Made by a program: the position numbers and the translations under genes. 42,601 bases of DNA from Spirochaetia bacterium (GTDB taxonomy: Bacteria > Spirochaetota > Spirochaetia > PWKH01). Position 1 is the first letter of the stretch. Each line of letters begins with the position of its first letter. Below, one piece after another: positions 1-7,408 of the stretch. The stretch is taken from the NCBI GenBank assembly GCA_007116075.1, contig SKJE01000083.1, forward strand, positions 1 to 42,601, given 5' to 3'. The notes beneath the pieces were generated by a model. That model did no database searches. It was not told the origin of the DNA and saw only the letters and a list, made by a program, of their open reading frames with translations.

Positions 1-669
1 GAGACTTCCCGAAGAATATGCAGATTCTTCGGAGCAGATGATGCGGACTGGACGATGCTTGGAACAACCGACGTTTTTGTTACGGTTCATAATGTTGAAA
101 TTCTCTTCAAAAAACTTGAAGATGAACAGATAGAATCTTTGAAAAGCCGGTTCTCCGGCTCACAGGATGAGCGAGCTATGACTGAATTAGAACAGAAATT
201 TCATGCTACTGTAGACCTGCGGGCGGCAAAGATTATCGATGTTGCCCGACATCCCGAGGCTGACAAGCTGTATATTGAAACCATCTCCCTCGGAGATGAA
301 CAGCGCCAGATTGTCTCAGGACTTGTGCCCTACTATACGGAAGAGGAACTGCTGGGTAAAACCATTGTGCTGGTGTACAACCTGAAGCCGGCAAAACTTC
401 GGGGAGTAAAGAGCCAGGGAATGCTGCTGGCTGCGAGCAAGGATGACCTGGTTGATGTGCTCTTTCTTGATGATGTAGAGCCGGGAACCAGGCTGACGTT
501 GGAGGGGGCACCGCTCCAGGAGGAACCCCTCAAAAAGATTAAGATTGATGAATTCTTCACTATGCCTATTCATGTGAAGGATTCGGTGGTCATGGTAGAT
601 AACAAGGCTTTGCTTGTTAATGGAACACCCGTGACTACAGTAATGGTTCCCGAAGGCAGTGTAGGGTAG
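1..669 (+). CDS. metG: Methionyl-tRNA synthetase, C-terminal part (5' end outside window)
   Basis: The frame is open from base 1 (E-T-S-R-R-I...) to the TAG at 667, so this is the 3' end of a longer gene, about 222 codons. The residues LFKKLEDEQIESLK resemble the end of the MetRS anticodon-binding region. They are followed by a tRNA-binding OB-fold domain of the Arc1p/EMAPII type (ATVDLRAAKIIDVARHPEAD, then KPAKLRGVKSQGMLLAA). MetRS charges tRNA-Met in the cytoplasm, and the C-terminal OB domain increases tRNA affinity or supports dimerisation. About 50 residues follow the OB domain, a longer tail than in E. coli MetG. The catalytic HIGH/KMSKS part lies upstream of the window. The next gene starts 4 nt after the stop, so the two are probably cotranscribed. 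Confidence 0.88.
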   Translation, partial: ETSRRICRFFGADDADWTMLGTTDVFVTVHNVEILFKKLEDEQIESLKSRFSGSQDERAMTELEQKFHATVDLRAAKIIDVARHPEADKLYIETISLGDEQRQIVSGLVPYYTEEELLGKTIVLVYNLKPAKLRGVKSQGMLLAASKDDLVDVLFLDDVEPGTRLTLEGAPLQEEPLKKIKIDEFFTMPIHVKDSVVMVDNKALLVNGTPVTTVMVPEGSVG

Positions 670-673
670 CTGT

Positions 674-1687
674 ATGGCTGCTGGAGACCTGGAAGAGCGG
701 TCCCTGCGGGATCTCACTCCCGCTGCTTCACTGTTCCAGTCTCCCTTCTGGGCTTATGTAAAAGCCCGAAACGGTTGGACCCACCGGGTATACTCCCTGA
801 AGGGTAAAGATCCCTTTCTGGTGCTTATCAAGCGGTGGGGACCGTTCACTCTCGGATACGCTCCGGGTATTGATGAATCCCATATACCCCATGATGGTGC
901 AACCTTCTCAGATGTTGCCGATGATATCTCCCGTTTTGTCAGGGGTATGTTCTGTCTTCGCTTTGATTCGGAATATCACTTGGATATCAAGGCGGACCGT
1001 TGTGAGTTCAGTTCACAGAACACCCTGATCCCCGGTTTCGATATCCAGCCGGTTGATACTGTCATTATTCATACCGCATCAGAACATCCCCGTAAGGAAT
1101 ACCGGACTAGGGCTGTGCGCCAGATCAGGAAGGCTGAACGGCAAGGCATAACCTGCGGATGGGAACATGACTCTACCTGGTTTTCCCATTGGTATGCACT
1201 GTACCGGGAGACATCTCGCCGCTGCGGATTTTTACCCCGAAGCGGCGAGTACCTTCTGCATCTGCTCCAGTATGGAGGTGACCAGGCAAGGCCTCGGCTG
1301 GCCCTTGCCTGGAAGGACGGTATACCGGCTGCTGGCGCCATGGTTATGATAAAGGGTGGACGTGCATGGTATCTCTATGGTGCAACAGGTGCCGAAGGAC
1401 TCAGTCATGGTGCTATGTACTGCCTTCAGGACTGGATCATCAGGGATCTGCACGATAGAGGAATCGGTACCTATAACCTCTACGGAACAGCTCCTCGGGA
1501 CGTGGCGGATCATCATCTTGGGTCACTGTCATTATTCAAGAGCGCCTTCGGGGGCACCAGCATCCGGATGCTCGGACTAGTGGACTGTCCTGTGATGAAG
1601 GGGCCCTACCGGCTCTTCAGGTATGTTGAGAATAAGCGGATTACTCGTGCCCGGGGTCCCTTTGACCCAGACTTTTCACGGCATTGA
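674..1687 (+). CDS. FemAB/FemX-type aminoacyltransferase (GNAT fold)
   Basis: 337 residues. The pattern QSPFWAYVKARNGW near the N-terminus, YRTRAVRQIRKAERQGI in the middle, then GIPAAGAMVMIKGGRAWYLYGAT and LFKSAFGG near the C-terminus is characteristic of the FemAB/peptidoglycan-bridge (MurM/FemX) family, which has two GNAT-like domains. Known members transfer amino acids from aminoacyl-tRNA to the lipid II stem peptide; other members act on other acceptors. The gene starts 4 nt after metG and its 3' end overlaps the convergent murD by 47 nt, so two cell-wall-related genes meet tail to tail. No signal peptide or membrane segment is visible. The family is clear; the substrate and aminoacyl donor are not known from sequence. 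Confidence 0.82.
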   Translation: MAAGDLEERSLRDLTPAASLFQSPFWAYVKARNGWTHRVYSLKGKDPFLVLIKRWGPFTLGYAPGIDESHIPHDGATFSDVADDISRFVRGMFCLRFDSEYHLDIKADRCEFSSQNTLIPGFDIQPVDTVIIHTASEHPRKEYRTRAVRQIRKAERQGITCGWEHDSTWFSHWYALYRETSRRCGFLPRSGEYLLHLLQYGGDQARPRLALAWKDGIPAAGAMVMIKGGRAWYLYGATGAEGLSHGAMYCLQDWIIRDLHDRGIGTYNLYGTAPRDVADHHLGSLSLFKSAFGGTSIRMLGLVDCPVMKGPYRLFRYVENKRITRARGPFDPDFSRH

Positions 1688-2891
1688 TAAACTGATATCC
1701 CCGGTCCTCGGCATTGAGAAATCCCTCAAATGAGGCCGCCCCCGGTGATAGCAGAACCCGATCCCCCGGTCGGGCATGGGTGAGTGCACTCTCAACTGCC
1801 TGTTCCATTGTCTCAAAGGGTCCGAAGAAGGGATGGATACATGATTCCATGAGTTTCTTCGAGAACGACCCGGAGAGTAGATGAACTGTAGTACAACGGG
1901 GGATTACTTCCCTGAACAGTTCAACAGACAGCCCCTTGTCGGTTCCGCCAGTGATGAGGTGATCCGGTTGAATCGCCTCCAATGCCCGAAGGACAGCTTC
2001 AGGTATCGTAGCTGCAGAATCATTGAACCAGCTGATGCCCCGGTAGACCCCTAACGGCTGCAGACGGTGATCGGGGGCACGGAAGGATTTCGCAGCTTCC
2101 AGTACCTCCTGGCTTGTCATGCCGAAATGACGGGCAGTAAGGAGCGCCTGCCCGGCGGTTTCGCCCAGCACGCCGGGTATACCGAGATCTATCTCCTCAG
2201 CATGATAGACGGGCATTCTGTCGACGGAAAAGGGGAGGGAAAGGTTGTCCGGAATAACTGACCAGCCGCCGTCCTGGGCGAAGAGGTACTCCTTGTCCTT
2301 CAGGTACTGGGCAAGAGTGTAACCGTTCTCGAGGTGATCAGGGTACAGTGATGTAAGCAGTGAGGCCCTGTGGGGAATAGCTGTCCCGAGCATTCTGAGA
2401 TCCCTGAGCTGCCAGGAGGAGAGCTCCAGCACAAGCGGGTCAGGTCCATCGGTCTTGTGCAGGGAGAATAGAGATATCCCCATATTGCCTGCTAGTTCGC
2501 ATAAGGGGAATTTCCGGGAGAGAAGATGATGAACAAGATATGCGGTGGTGGTTTTGCCCTTGGTGCCGGTTATGCAGATCAGGGGCCGGGTAATCCGATT
2601 CAGATTCCAGGATATATCTGTCTCTATCCGATGAGCCGCAGCAAGCAGCGGGTTGTCCCACCTGACGGCACTGTTCTTGATTACCAGTTCAGCCTCAGTA
2701 ATATCCCTCATTCGATTGGTTCCGAGGACATAGGTGATGCCCTCAAGGTCTTCAAGAGCTTTCAGGGATGGGGCGAGTGCTTCAGGGGTGCGAAGATCGG
2801 TTACCAGCACATCATCCCCGCGGGAAGCAAAAAAACGGGCTGCCCCAGTGCCTCCTCCGTGGAGACCGAGACCTAGAATAGTTACCTTCAC
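1641..2891 (-). CDS. murD: UDP-N-acetylmuramoylalanine--D-glutamate ligase
   Basis: 416 residues, a little shorter than E. coli MurD (438). A Rossmann-like N-terminal domain (ILGLGLHGGGTG) is followed by the Mur-ligase ATP loop GTKGKTTT at residues 109-116, then LELSSWQL, YPDHLENG, and the C-terminal domain with FNDSAATIPEA and LLSPGAASF. It adds D-glutamate to UDP-MurNAc-L-Ala in the cytoplasm using ATP. The start is GTG at 2891, preceded by AGGAG 7 nt upstream; an internal ATG would remove the nucleotide fold. A promoter-like TTGTTA-17-TAGGAT lies at 2912-2940. The last 47 bases are antisense to the end of the FemAB-type gene. Here murD stands apart from any dcw-type cluster. Confidence 0.95.
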   Translation of the reverse strand: MKVTILGLGLHGGGTGAARFFASRGDDVLVTDLRTPEALAPSLKALEDLEGITYVLGTNRMRDITEAELVIKNSAVRWDNPLLAAAHRIETDISWNLNRITRPLICITGTKGKTTTAYLVHHLLSRKFPLCELAGNMGISLFSLHKTDGPDPLVLELSSWQLRDLRMLGTAIPHRASLLTSLYPDHLENGYTLAQYLKDKEYLFAQDGGWSVIPDNLSLPFSVDRMPVYHAEEIDLGIPGVLGETAGQALLTARHFGMTSQEVLEAAKSFRAPDHRLQPLGVYRGISWFNDSAATIPEAVLRALEAIQPDHLITGGTDKGLSVELFREVIPRCTTVHLLSGSFSKKLMESCIHPFFGPFETMEQAVESALTHARPGDRVLLSPGAASFEGFLNAEDRGYQFINAVKSLGQRDPGHE

Positions 2892-2911
2892 GGGCGTGCT
2901 CCTCTTATTTT

Positions 2912-2940
2912 ATCCTAACCAGGGGAGGAAAAAATAACAA
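2912..2940 (-). promoter_or_regulatory. Predicted sigma-70-type promoter of murD
   Basis: On the minus strand TTGTTA (2940-2935), a 17-nt spacer and TAGGAT (2917-2912) precede the GTG start of murD by about 20 nt, leaving room for the AGGAG ribosome-binding site. Predicted from sequence only. Confidence 0.4.
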
Positions 2941-2957
2941 GTACAACCTCCATCCCC

Positions 2958-2986
2958 TTGACCAGATACTGCCGTACCGGCATAAT
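2958..2986 (+). promoter_or_regulatory. Predicted promoter of the 30-residue ribosomal-type gene
   Basis: TTGACC (2958-2963), a spacer of exactly 17 nt, and CATAAT (2981-2986): a good sigma-70-type match. The start codon is 31 nt downstream with AGGAG in between, so this gene has its own leadered transcript. Confidence 0.6.
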
Positions 2987-3017
2987 GCATCATAACTTGT
3001 AAGAAAGGAGCGATACA

Positions 3018-3110
3018 GTGCCCTGCGGAAGAAAACGAAAACGACATAAAATAGCTACCCACAAGAGAAAGAAAAAACTGAGAAAGAATCGGCACAAGAA
3101 GAGAAAGTAA
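3018..3110 (+). CDS. Very small basic ribosomal-type protein (AURKAIP1/COX24 domain, 30 aa)
   Basis: A 30-codon gene starting at GTG 3018 with AAAGGAG at 3004-3010. It begins MPCGRKRKRHKIATHKRK and is almost entirely Lys, Arg and His, with no acidic residue. The sequence resembles the bacterial AURKAIP1/COX24-domain mini-proteins of Bacteroidetes and spirochaetes, relatives of mitochondrial mS38 and actinobacterial bS22, which bind the small ribosomal subunit. It has its own promoter (2958-2986), a good ribosome-binding site and a hairpin terminator directly downstream, so it is a complete single-gene transcription unit. It is too short for most gene finders. Family assignment is from remembered sequence resemblance; binding to the 30S subunit is inferred from relatives. 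Confidence 0.8.
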   Translation: MPCGRKRKRHKIATHKRKKKLRKNRHKKRK

Positions 3111-3136
3111 ACTTTTCTTCTATGCTCAAGCCATAA

Positions 3137-3181
3137 AAAAAGACTGTCCAGGTTCATGAAAAAACCGTGGACAGTCTTTTT
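3137..3181. terminator. Bidirectional rho-independent terminator
   Basis: AAAAAGACTGTCCA (3137-3150) pairs perfectly with TGGACAGTCTTTTT (3168-3181), a 14-bp stem with A and T tracts on either side. An inner GGTT/AACC can extend it. It lies between two convergent genes (the 30-aa gene and the pyrophosphorylase) and can end transcription from both. Confidence 0.9.
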
Positions 3182-3188
3182 GTGCGCT

Positions 3189-4730
3189 TTAGTCAAGCTG
3201 ATCAATCGGCAGCTCCTCCCAGCAGGAGCCGTCCTGTAATGCAAGTCCGTAGCTCTTTCTCAGCAGGTGCTTAAGACCAGTATGGAGCTGGAGAAAGGAG
3301 CGTCCGACTGTGTCCTTTGTTTCCCCATCAATATAATCAGGGGCAAGGGATGTCAGTATCTGTTCAATCAGCAGCTTTGCTGCAAGAAATCGTTCATGTT
3401 TTCGGACCCCGATTATGAGAGGCTTTTCCAGCAGGCCGATGACCTCCCAGGTGATCTGCTCAATCTGCGAATAGGCTCCGGCATCCTTGTGCTGGTTGCT
3501 GATGCGGAGGGGAAGGGTTTCGATGATCTGTTCGAGATCCCTCACTAGTGTATCGAGGGAGAAAAGTCCCGCTGCACAGTTGAACAGCAGCTCATTGCCT
3601 GTTTTAACATGGTCTTCAACCTGCTGTTCATCAATACCGGGACCGATGTCCATACAGTCAAGTTTTCCCTCGCTGTTGCGTACCAGCACCCCTCCCTTCA
3701 CATCAACCGGTGTTTTAAAGGAAAACTCAAAGGATCCCTGGGCTTTCTTGAGGGCGGTAAGTGCCAGATGCAGGGGGTTTACGGTATTACCCAGGTTGTC
3801 AATATTTCCGAGGAATGCAAACCGTTTCCCCTCCCTATGAAGTGTTTGATAGACCGGTTCCAGTACAGAGAAATTCTGTCCGTGTCCTCCCGGCAGAGGC
3901 AGTGGTGCTTGAGATGCACCTCCGGCTTCAAGGAACACCTTGAGATCATCACCCGGCAAGTAGGTACGGAAGGCTGCTATCATGGGCTGAACAGCAGTAT
4001 ACTTGTCGCTGAGGTGCGCTCCGCCAAGCTCTCTTGAGAGCTTCAGGTATTCCGTATCCTGCCGCATCTGAGCCAGTTCATGAAGAATAGGTTCATGGGT
4101 TGCATTGCTGGTCATCTGGAAGAGGGGGATGATCCCGAAATCAATGGGTGTAATATCCGGGAATCTTTTTTCCATGAGTCTCCGGTACTTCAGGGATTCG
4201 ATCATCAGTGATCGGACCTTCAAATACATGAAGCTTCTGCCGGGGGTGCCGTCGGGATTGATGAACCCGGGTGTTGATCCCTTCGGCTTTCCGCTGCACA
4301 GGTCGCTCAGTGGTGAAAAAACGGGTTGGACTGATGCGAAGAGCTGTTCCCCATAGGATTGGTTTTTCTTTGTATCGATGTAGCTTGTGGCGGAGCCGCC
4401 GTTGAGAATTCCGAAGGCTGTATAGGGGTACAGGAGCATACCCCAGATTTCAAGCAGGCTCCTAGGAGCATAACAGAGATCATCCTGGATAAGTTCCGGG
4501 AAATCATTTTCTGTGAAACCGGGAAGATATGAATCAAGGAATTCCCGGCATTCGTCCCTGCTGAGGGTAATACCTTCAATGTCAGCAGCTGAGATGACCT
4601 GGTCTCCGTCGATGGAGGGGAATGACTGAAACTCCCGAGGCCGCTCTTTCTGCGTATTAAACCTTTTCTGGATGCGGTGTACTGCCTCCGCATCTATTCC
4701 GTGTGCTGTTAGTAGTGTATCTATATCCAT
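3189..4730 (-). CDS. UDPGP-type nucleotidyltransferase (probable UTP--glucose-1-phosphate uridylyltransferase)
   Basis: 513 residues from ATG 4730. Family signatures are FGILNGGSATSY (nucleotide loop, about 105-117), FLGNIDNLGNTVN (matching the SNIDNLGATVD motif), FKTPVDVKGGVL and a FN-CAAGLFS segment where the family has FNTNN. These place it in the eukaryote-like UDPGP family (UGP, UAP, AGX), not the GalU family. It should make a UDP-sugar from a sugar-1-phosphate and UTP. The loop lacks the usual G-x-G-T spacing (GGSATSY), so sugar specificity is open; UDP-glucose is the default guess. An in-frame TTG 36 nt upstream was rejected because it forms part of the predicted -35. No Shine-Dalgarno precedes the ATG, and the -10 ends 7 nt before it. 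Confidence 0.75.
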   Translation of the reverse strand: MDIDTLLTAHGIDAEAVHRIQKRFNTQKERPREFQSFPSIDGDQVISAADIEGITLSRDECREFLDSYLPGFTENDFPELIQDDLCYAPRSLLEIWGMLLYPYTAFGILNGGSATSYIDTKKNQSYGEQLFASVQPVFSPLSDLCSGKPKGSTPGFINPDGTPGRSFMYLKVRSLMIESLKYRRLMEKRFPDITPIDFGIIPLFQMTSNATHEPILHELAQMRQDTEYLKLSRELGGAHLSDKYTAVQPMIAAFRTYLPGDDLKVFLEAGGASQAPLPLPGGHGQNFSVLEPVYQTLHREGKRFAFLGNIDNLGNTVNPLHLALTALKKAQGSFEFSFKTPVDVKGGVLVRNSEGKLDCMDIGPGIDEQQVEDHVKTGNELLFNCAAGLFSLDTLVRDLEQIIETLPLRISNQHKDAGAYSQIEQITWEVIGLLEKPLIIGVRKHERFLAAKLLIEQILTSLAPDYIDGETKDTVGRSFLQLHTGLKHLLRKSYGLALQDGSCWEELPIDQLD

Positions 4731-4737
4731 GTACACT

Positions 4738-4766
4738 ATGATAGAGCATAAATGCATAGGTGGCAA
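4738..4766 (-). promoter_or_regulatory. Predicted promoter giving a leaderless pyrophosphorylase mRNA
   Basis: Minus strand: TTGCCA (4766-4761), 17-nt spacer, TATCAT (4743-4738), then only 7 nt to ATG 4730. With normal initiation 6-7 nt after the hexamer, the transcript would begin at or one base before the start codon. No purine-rich ribosome-binding site is present. Confidence 0.55.
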
Positions 4767-4784
4767 TGCGTCACGTTGTGCAGC

Positions 4785-4814
4785 TTGACACTTCTGACTG
4801 TGTCATGGTACGTT
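4785..4814 (+). promoter_or_regulatory. Predicted promoter of the rpsF operon
   Basis: A perfect TTGACA at 4785-4790 is followed after 18 nt by TACGTT (4809-4814). This would place the transcript start near 4821, just before or inside the structured leader. The -10 is only a partial match, so the exact start is uncertain. Confidence 0.45.
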
Positions 4815-4859
4815 ACGTTGACCTCTTTATCCGCCGTTGGCGGATCAAAAAGACCGTAA
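4813..4859 (+). promoter_or_regulatory. Candidate S6:S18-binding leader structure of rpsF
   Basis: A GC-rich hairpin ATCCGCC-GTT-GGCGGAT (4829-4845) is enclosed by possible CTTT/AAAG pairs and by TTACG (4813-4817) with CGTAA (4855-4859). An unpaired ACCG (4853-4856) sits on the 3' side, immediately before the AAGGAGG at 4858-4864. A hairpin with a bulged CCG next to the ribosome-binding site is the known form of the autoregulatory S6:S18 motif in many bacteria. Whether this one matches the consensus needs a covariance-model search. If TTACG is used, transcription must start upstream of the -10 predicted here. Confidence 0.45.
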
Positions 4860-4868
4860 GGAGGCTCT

Positions 4869-5540
4869 ATGAGAACCTACGAAATGACTGTAATCTTTCG
4901 TGCAGCCGATGAGGACTTCACGAAGGGTAAGCAGCTTGTAGATGAGCTGCTTCAGAAGCACGGTGTGACCGTGGAAAAAGAAGATGATAAGGGAAACCGC
5001 ATCCTCGCATATCCGATTAAAAGAAATGACAAGGGACATTATCTCTACCGTGAGATTAAGAGCGAGCCGACTGTAATTGTACAGCTCGAACGTGCCCTCA
5101 AGCTCATGCAGTCGGTGCTTAAGTTTTTAATTGTCCGCAAGGATGATCAGGCTGCTCCTGCTGTTTCAGCTCCTAAGGCTGAAACGCCTAAAAAGGAGAC
5201 CGCACCTGCTCCAGCTCCAGAGGCTGCAGAACCAGAACAGGAAACAGAACCTGCTCCAGCTCCAGAGGCTGCAGAACCAAAACAGGAAACAGAACCTGCT
5301 CCAGCTCCAGAGGCTGCAGAACCAGAACAGGAAACAGAACCTGCTCCAGCTCCAGAGGCTGTAGAACCAGAACAGGAAACAGAACCTGCTCCAGCTCCAG
5401 AGGCTGTAGAACCTGCAGCAGCTGAAAAAGTGCAGCCTGCCGAAGCAGAAACGCCTGAAGAGCCGAAACAGGATGTGCCTGTAGAGGAACCTGTCAAGGA
5501 AGAAGAAGCGGTAACTGAAAAACCAGAAGAAAAAGCATAA
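4869..5540 (+). CDS. rpsF: 30S ribosomal protein S6 with long repeat-containing C-terminal tail
   Basis: 223 residues. Residues 1 to about 95 are a normal S6 (MRTYEMTVIFRAADE, RILAYPIKRNDKGHYLYREI, LKFLIVRKD). S6 binds 16S rRNA on the platform as a heterodimer with S18. The remaining 130 residues are low complexity and rich in Glu, Pro and Ala, built on nearly five copies of a 15-residue unit (EPAPAPEAAEPEQET), then more acidic sequence ending TEKPEEKA. S6 proteins are usually 95-140 residues, so this is much longer. The start has AAGGAGG 4 nt upstream. It is first in an operon with ssb, rpsR, a membrane protein, rplI and dnaB. The tail is probably disordered and strongly negative. Confidence 0.96.
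   Translation: MRTYEMTVIFRAADEDFTKGKQLVDELLQKHGVTVEKEDDKGNRILAYPIKRNDKGHYLYREIKSEPTVIVQLERALKLMQSVLKFLIVRKDDQAAPAVSAPKAETPKKETAPAPAPEAAEPEQETEPAPAPEAAEPKQETEPAPAPEAAEPEQETEPAPAPEAVEPEQETEPAPAPEAVEPAAAEKVQPAEAETPEEPKQDVPVEEPVKEEEAVTEKPEEKA
5205..5413 (+). repeat. 45-bp tandem repeat inside rpsF
   Basis: A 45-nt unit beginning CCTGCTCCAGCTCCAGAGGC repeats with starts at 5205, 5250, 5295, 5340 and 5385, the last copy incomplete (to about 5413). Copies are nearly identical in DNA, differing by single bases (AAPEQ, AAPKQ and AVEPEQ variants), which points to recent expansion. The length is a multiple of three, so copy number can change without breaking the frame. Confidence 0.95.
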
Positions 5541-5558
5541 CACAAAAGGGGATACGGT

Positions 5559-6035
5559 ATGGCTAACAGCGATGTAAATGTAGTCGTCCTAGTAGGCCGC
5601 CTGACTCGAGATTCTGAACTGCGCTACACCAATTCAGGAACGGCAATTTGCAGATTTTCCTTAGCTGTCAATAGAAGAAAGAGGTCAGGAGACAGCTGGG
5701 ATACCGAAGCGAATTTTTTTGATGTTGTCCTGTGGGGCAAACAAGGTGAAGCTCTCCAGAGATATCTTGAGAAGGGAAAGCAGGTCTCCGTGTCAGGAGA
5801 GCTGCGGCAAAGCCGCTGGGAACAAAACGGACAGAATCGCAGCAGGGTAGAGATTGTAGCGAGTACACTTCAGCTCCTCGGAGGAGGCAGCGGAGGAAAC
5901 AGCTCAGGAAAACGCCCTGAAGGCTCAGCTTCTGGTCCGAAAAATGAACCCCCTTCCCGTGATATGAACGGTTTTGGCGGTGACAATGCTGACTTTAGCG
6001 GACCGGATGATTTCGATGATGATATACCATTCTAA
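5559..6035 (+). CDS. ssb: Single-stranded DNA-binding protein
   Basis: 158 residues. An OB-fold occupies residues 1 to about 110 ([49 protein letters not shown]). A Gly/Ser-rich linker follows, then the acidic tip DDFDDDIPF that recruits replication and repair proteins. It coats single-stranded DNA as a tetramer. It lies between rpsF and rpsR, 18 nt after the former, a placement typical of many bacteria. Confidence 0.97.
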   Translation: MANSDVNVVVLVGRLTRDSELRYTNSGTAICRFSLAVNRRKRSGDSWDTEANFFDVVLWGKQGEALQRYLEKGKQVSVSGELRQSRWEQNGQNRSRVEIVASTLQLLGGGSGGNSSGKRPEGSASGPKNEPPSRDMNGFGGDNADFSGPDDFDDDIPF

Positions 6036-6052
6036 GAGGGAGTATAACCACC

Positions 6053-6424
6053 ATGAGTGAAGAGAATAAAGACCAGAGACATACAGATAACCGTGCACCA
6101 CGGCCCAGAACCCCCTACCGGGGCGGAAGCAATGATGGACGGGATTCACGGGATTCAGATGATCGGCAGGATTTTCGCGGTCGTCGCAATTTTTCCGGCG
6201 GATCAGGAAGACGGCCGATGTTCCGAAAAAAGGTGTGCAGATTCTGTACCCAGAATATTAAGGTTGACTACAAGGACCCGGAAAGTCTCCGGCGATTTGT
6301 TACAGAACGTGGAAAGATTCTGCCGCGAAGGATCACCGGCACCTGTGCTAAGCACCAGCGGCTGGTCACCAGGGAGATTAAGCGGGCAAGAGTGCTTGCA
6401 TATCTTCCCTACGAAAGGAAATAA
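6053..6424 (+). CDS. rpsR: 30S ribosomal protein S18, zinc-binding type with basic N-terminal extension
   Basis: 123 residues. The S18 core starts near residue 57 ([13 protein letters not shown]) and ends [11 protein letters not shown]. Cys62, Cys65, Cys98 and His101 (CRFC ... TCAKH) form the C+ zinc-ligand set found in some S18 proteins and missing in E. coli. The first 55 residues are an extra disordered-looking segment rich in Arg, Gly, Asp and Ser ([31 protein letters not shown]). S18 pairs with S6 on the platform; here S6 carries an acidic tail and S18 a largely basic extension. A GAGGGAG ribosome-binding site precedes the ATG. Confidence 0.96.
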   Translation: MSEENKDQRHTDNRAPRPRTPYRGGSNDGRDSRDSDDRQDFRGRRNFSGGSGRRPMFRKKVCRFCTQNIKVDYKDPESLRRFVTERGKILPRRITGTCAKHQRLVTREIKRARVLAYLPYERK

Positions 6425-6448
6425 TGATGTTTCCAGGGGTTGCCGTCT

Positions 6449-7393
6449 GTGATCTTAGAATATAACACCAAGGATTTGACCACTGCAGGAAAGACAGTAA
6501 TGCTGTCGTTTATTCTGTATATGGTTGATCCCTTTTCCCTTTTTTTTACCGTTCCGATCCACTTTCATGGGTTGAACAACGGAAAGCGGGAGGTAATACT
6601 ATTCAGTGGTGTGGGAATTACCCTGGCAGTAGCCCTGAGGGAGCTGATACGTTATCGGGGAGTTGACCTGGATGGTGCGGTGCTGGTATTTTTTGTTATC
6701 GGCTTCGGGTTTCCGGTGATGCTGTCCTTGATGAGTACAGCCTTCTACCTGATCACACAGATTCGGGTGATGGGTCGAGTTGCAGTTGTGTATCTTGCCT
6801 CAACCCTTACCGGAATTTTGATGGTGGCGTTTTTCCAGCGCAGCGGTGATATGATGCAGGAAACCTTGACCCTGTTTGCACAGAGTCTTGATGCCCTGGG
6901 ACTTACCGCTGGATCAGGGGTGCTTTTCAGCAGCCGTCAACTAGCAGAAGCTGCGGTCTATACCTTTACACGGGTGTTTGCAGCGATGCTGATTGTGCAG
7001 TTCGGTATCGGCTATGGTTTAGCTTGGGAGTATTTGAAACGAAAGAAGGGACTGACCGTCAGCCTTCTTGACCGAATCAGCGTACCTGACTGGTTTATCT
7101 GGGTGCTGCTTGGTTCATGGACGGTAATCCTGCTGGATATCGTGCTTGGTCTGGGAATGCTGGGTATTATTGGTTGGAACCTGGGACTGCCTGCGGGACT
7201 AATATACGTACTGCGGGGTATGGCGCTGTTTCGACGTATAAGTGCTAAAAGGCGTCGGGTACCCTTTTCTGGGTTCCAGATCGCAATCATACTGATGCTG
7301 GTGATGTTTATACCTGGTGTTAACATCCTCAGCCTGGTCGCCCTGGGGATACTCGGGGTCAGTGAAATTTGGATAGTCTACCGGAACGAGTAG
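6449..7393 (+). CDS. DUF2232/YybS-like polytopic membrane protein
   Basis: 314 residues from GTG 6449, which has AGGGG 9 nt upstream; a TTG three codons earlier has no spaced ribosome-binding site. The protein has roughly eight hydrophobic segments: LSFILYMVDPFSLFFTV, GVGITLAVALREL, GAVLVFFVIGFGFPVMLSL, VVYLASTLTGILMVAFF, a segment near FAAMLIVQFGIGYG, then three more to MLVMFIPGVNILSLVALGIL. Its place between rpsR and rplI is where Bacillus and other bacteria carry YybS/DUF2232 proteins, whose function is unknown. The call rests on gene position and membrane topology rather than on a motif. Confidence 0.6.
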   Translation: MILEYNTKDLTTAGKTVMLSFILYMVDPFSLFFTVPIHFHGLNNGKREVILFSGVGITLAVALRELIRYRGVDLDGAVLVFFVIGFGFPVMLSLMSTAFYLITQIRVMGRVAVVYLASTLTGILMVAFFQRSGDMMQETLTLFAQSLDALGLTAGSGVLFSSRQLAEAAVYTFTRVFAAMLIVQFGIGYGLAWEYLKRKKGLTVSLLDRISVPDWFIWVLLGSWTVILLDIVLGLGMLGIIGWNLGLPAGLIYVLRGMALFRRISAKRRRVPFSGFQIAIILMLVMFIPGVNILSLVALGILGVSEIWIVYRNE

Positions 7394-7408
7394 AACAAGG
7401 AGAAGCAT

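Noticed and set aside
5147-5545. Two long open frames on the minus strand opposite rpsF, rich in Ser/Gly/Ala or in Phe/Trp/Leu
   Set aside because: They are products of the 45-bp repeat read backward; no ribosome-binding site, no homology and the plus strand is clearly S6.
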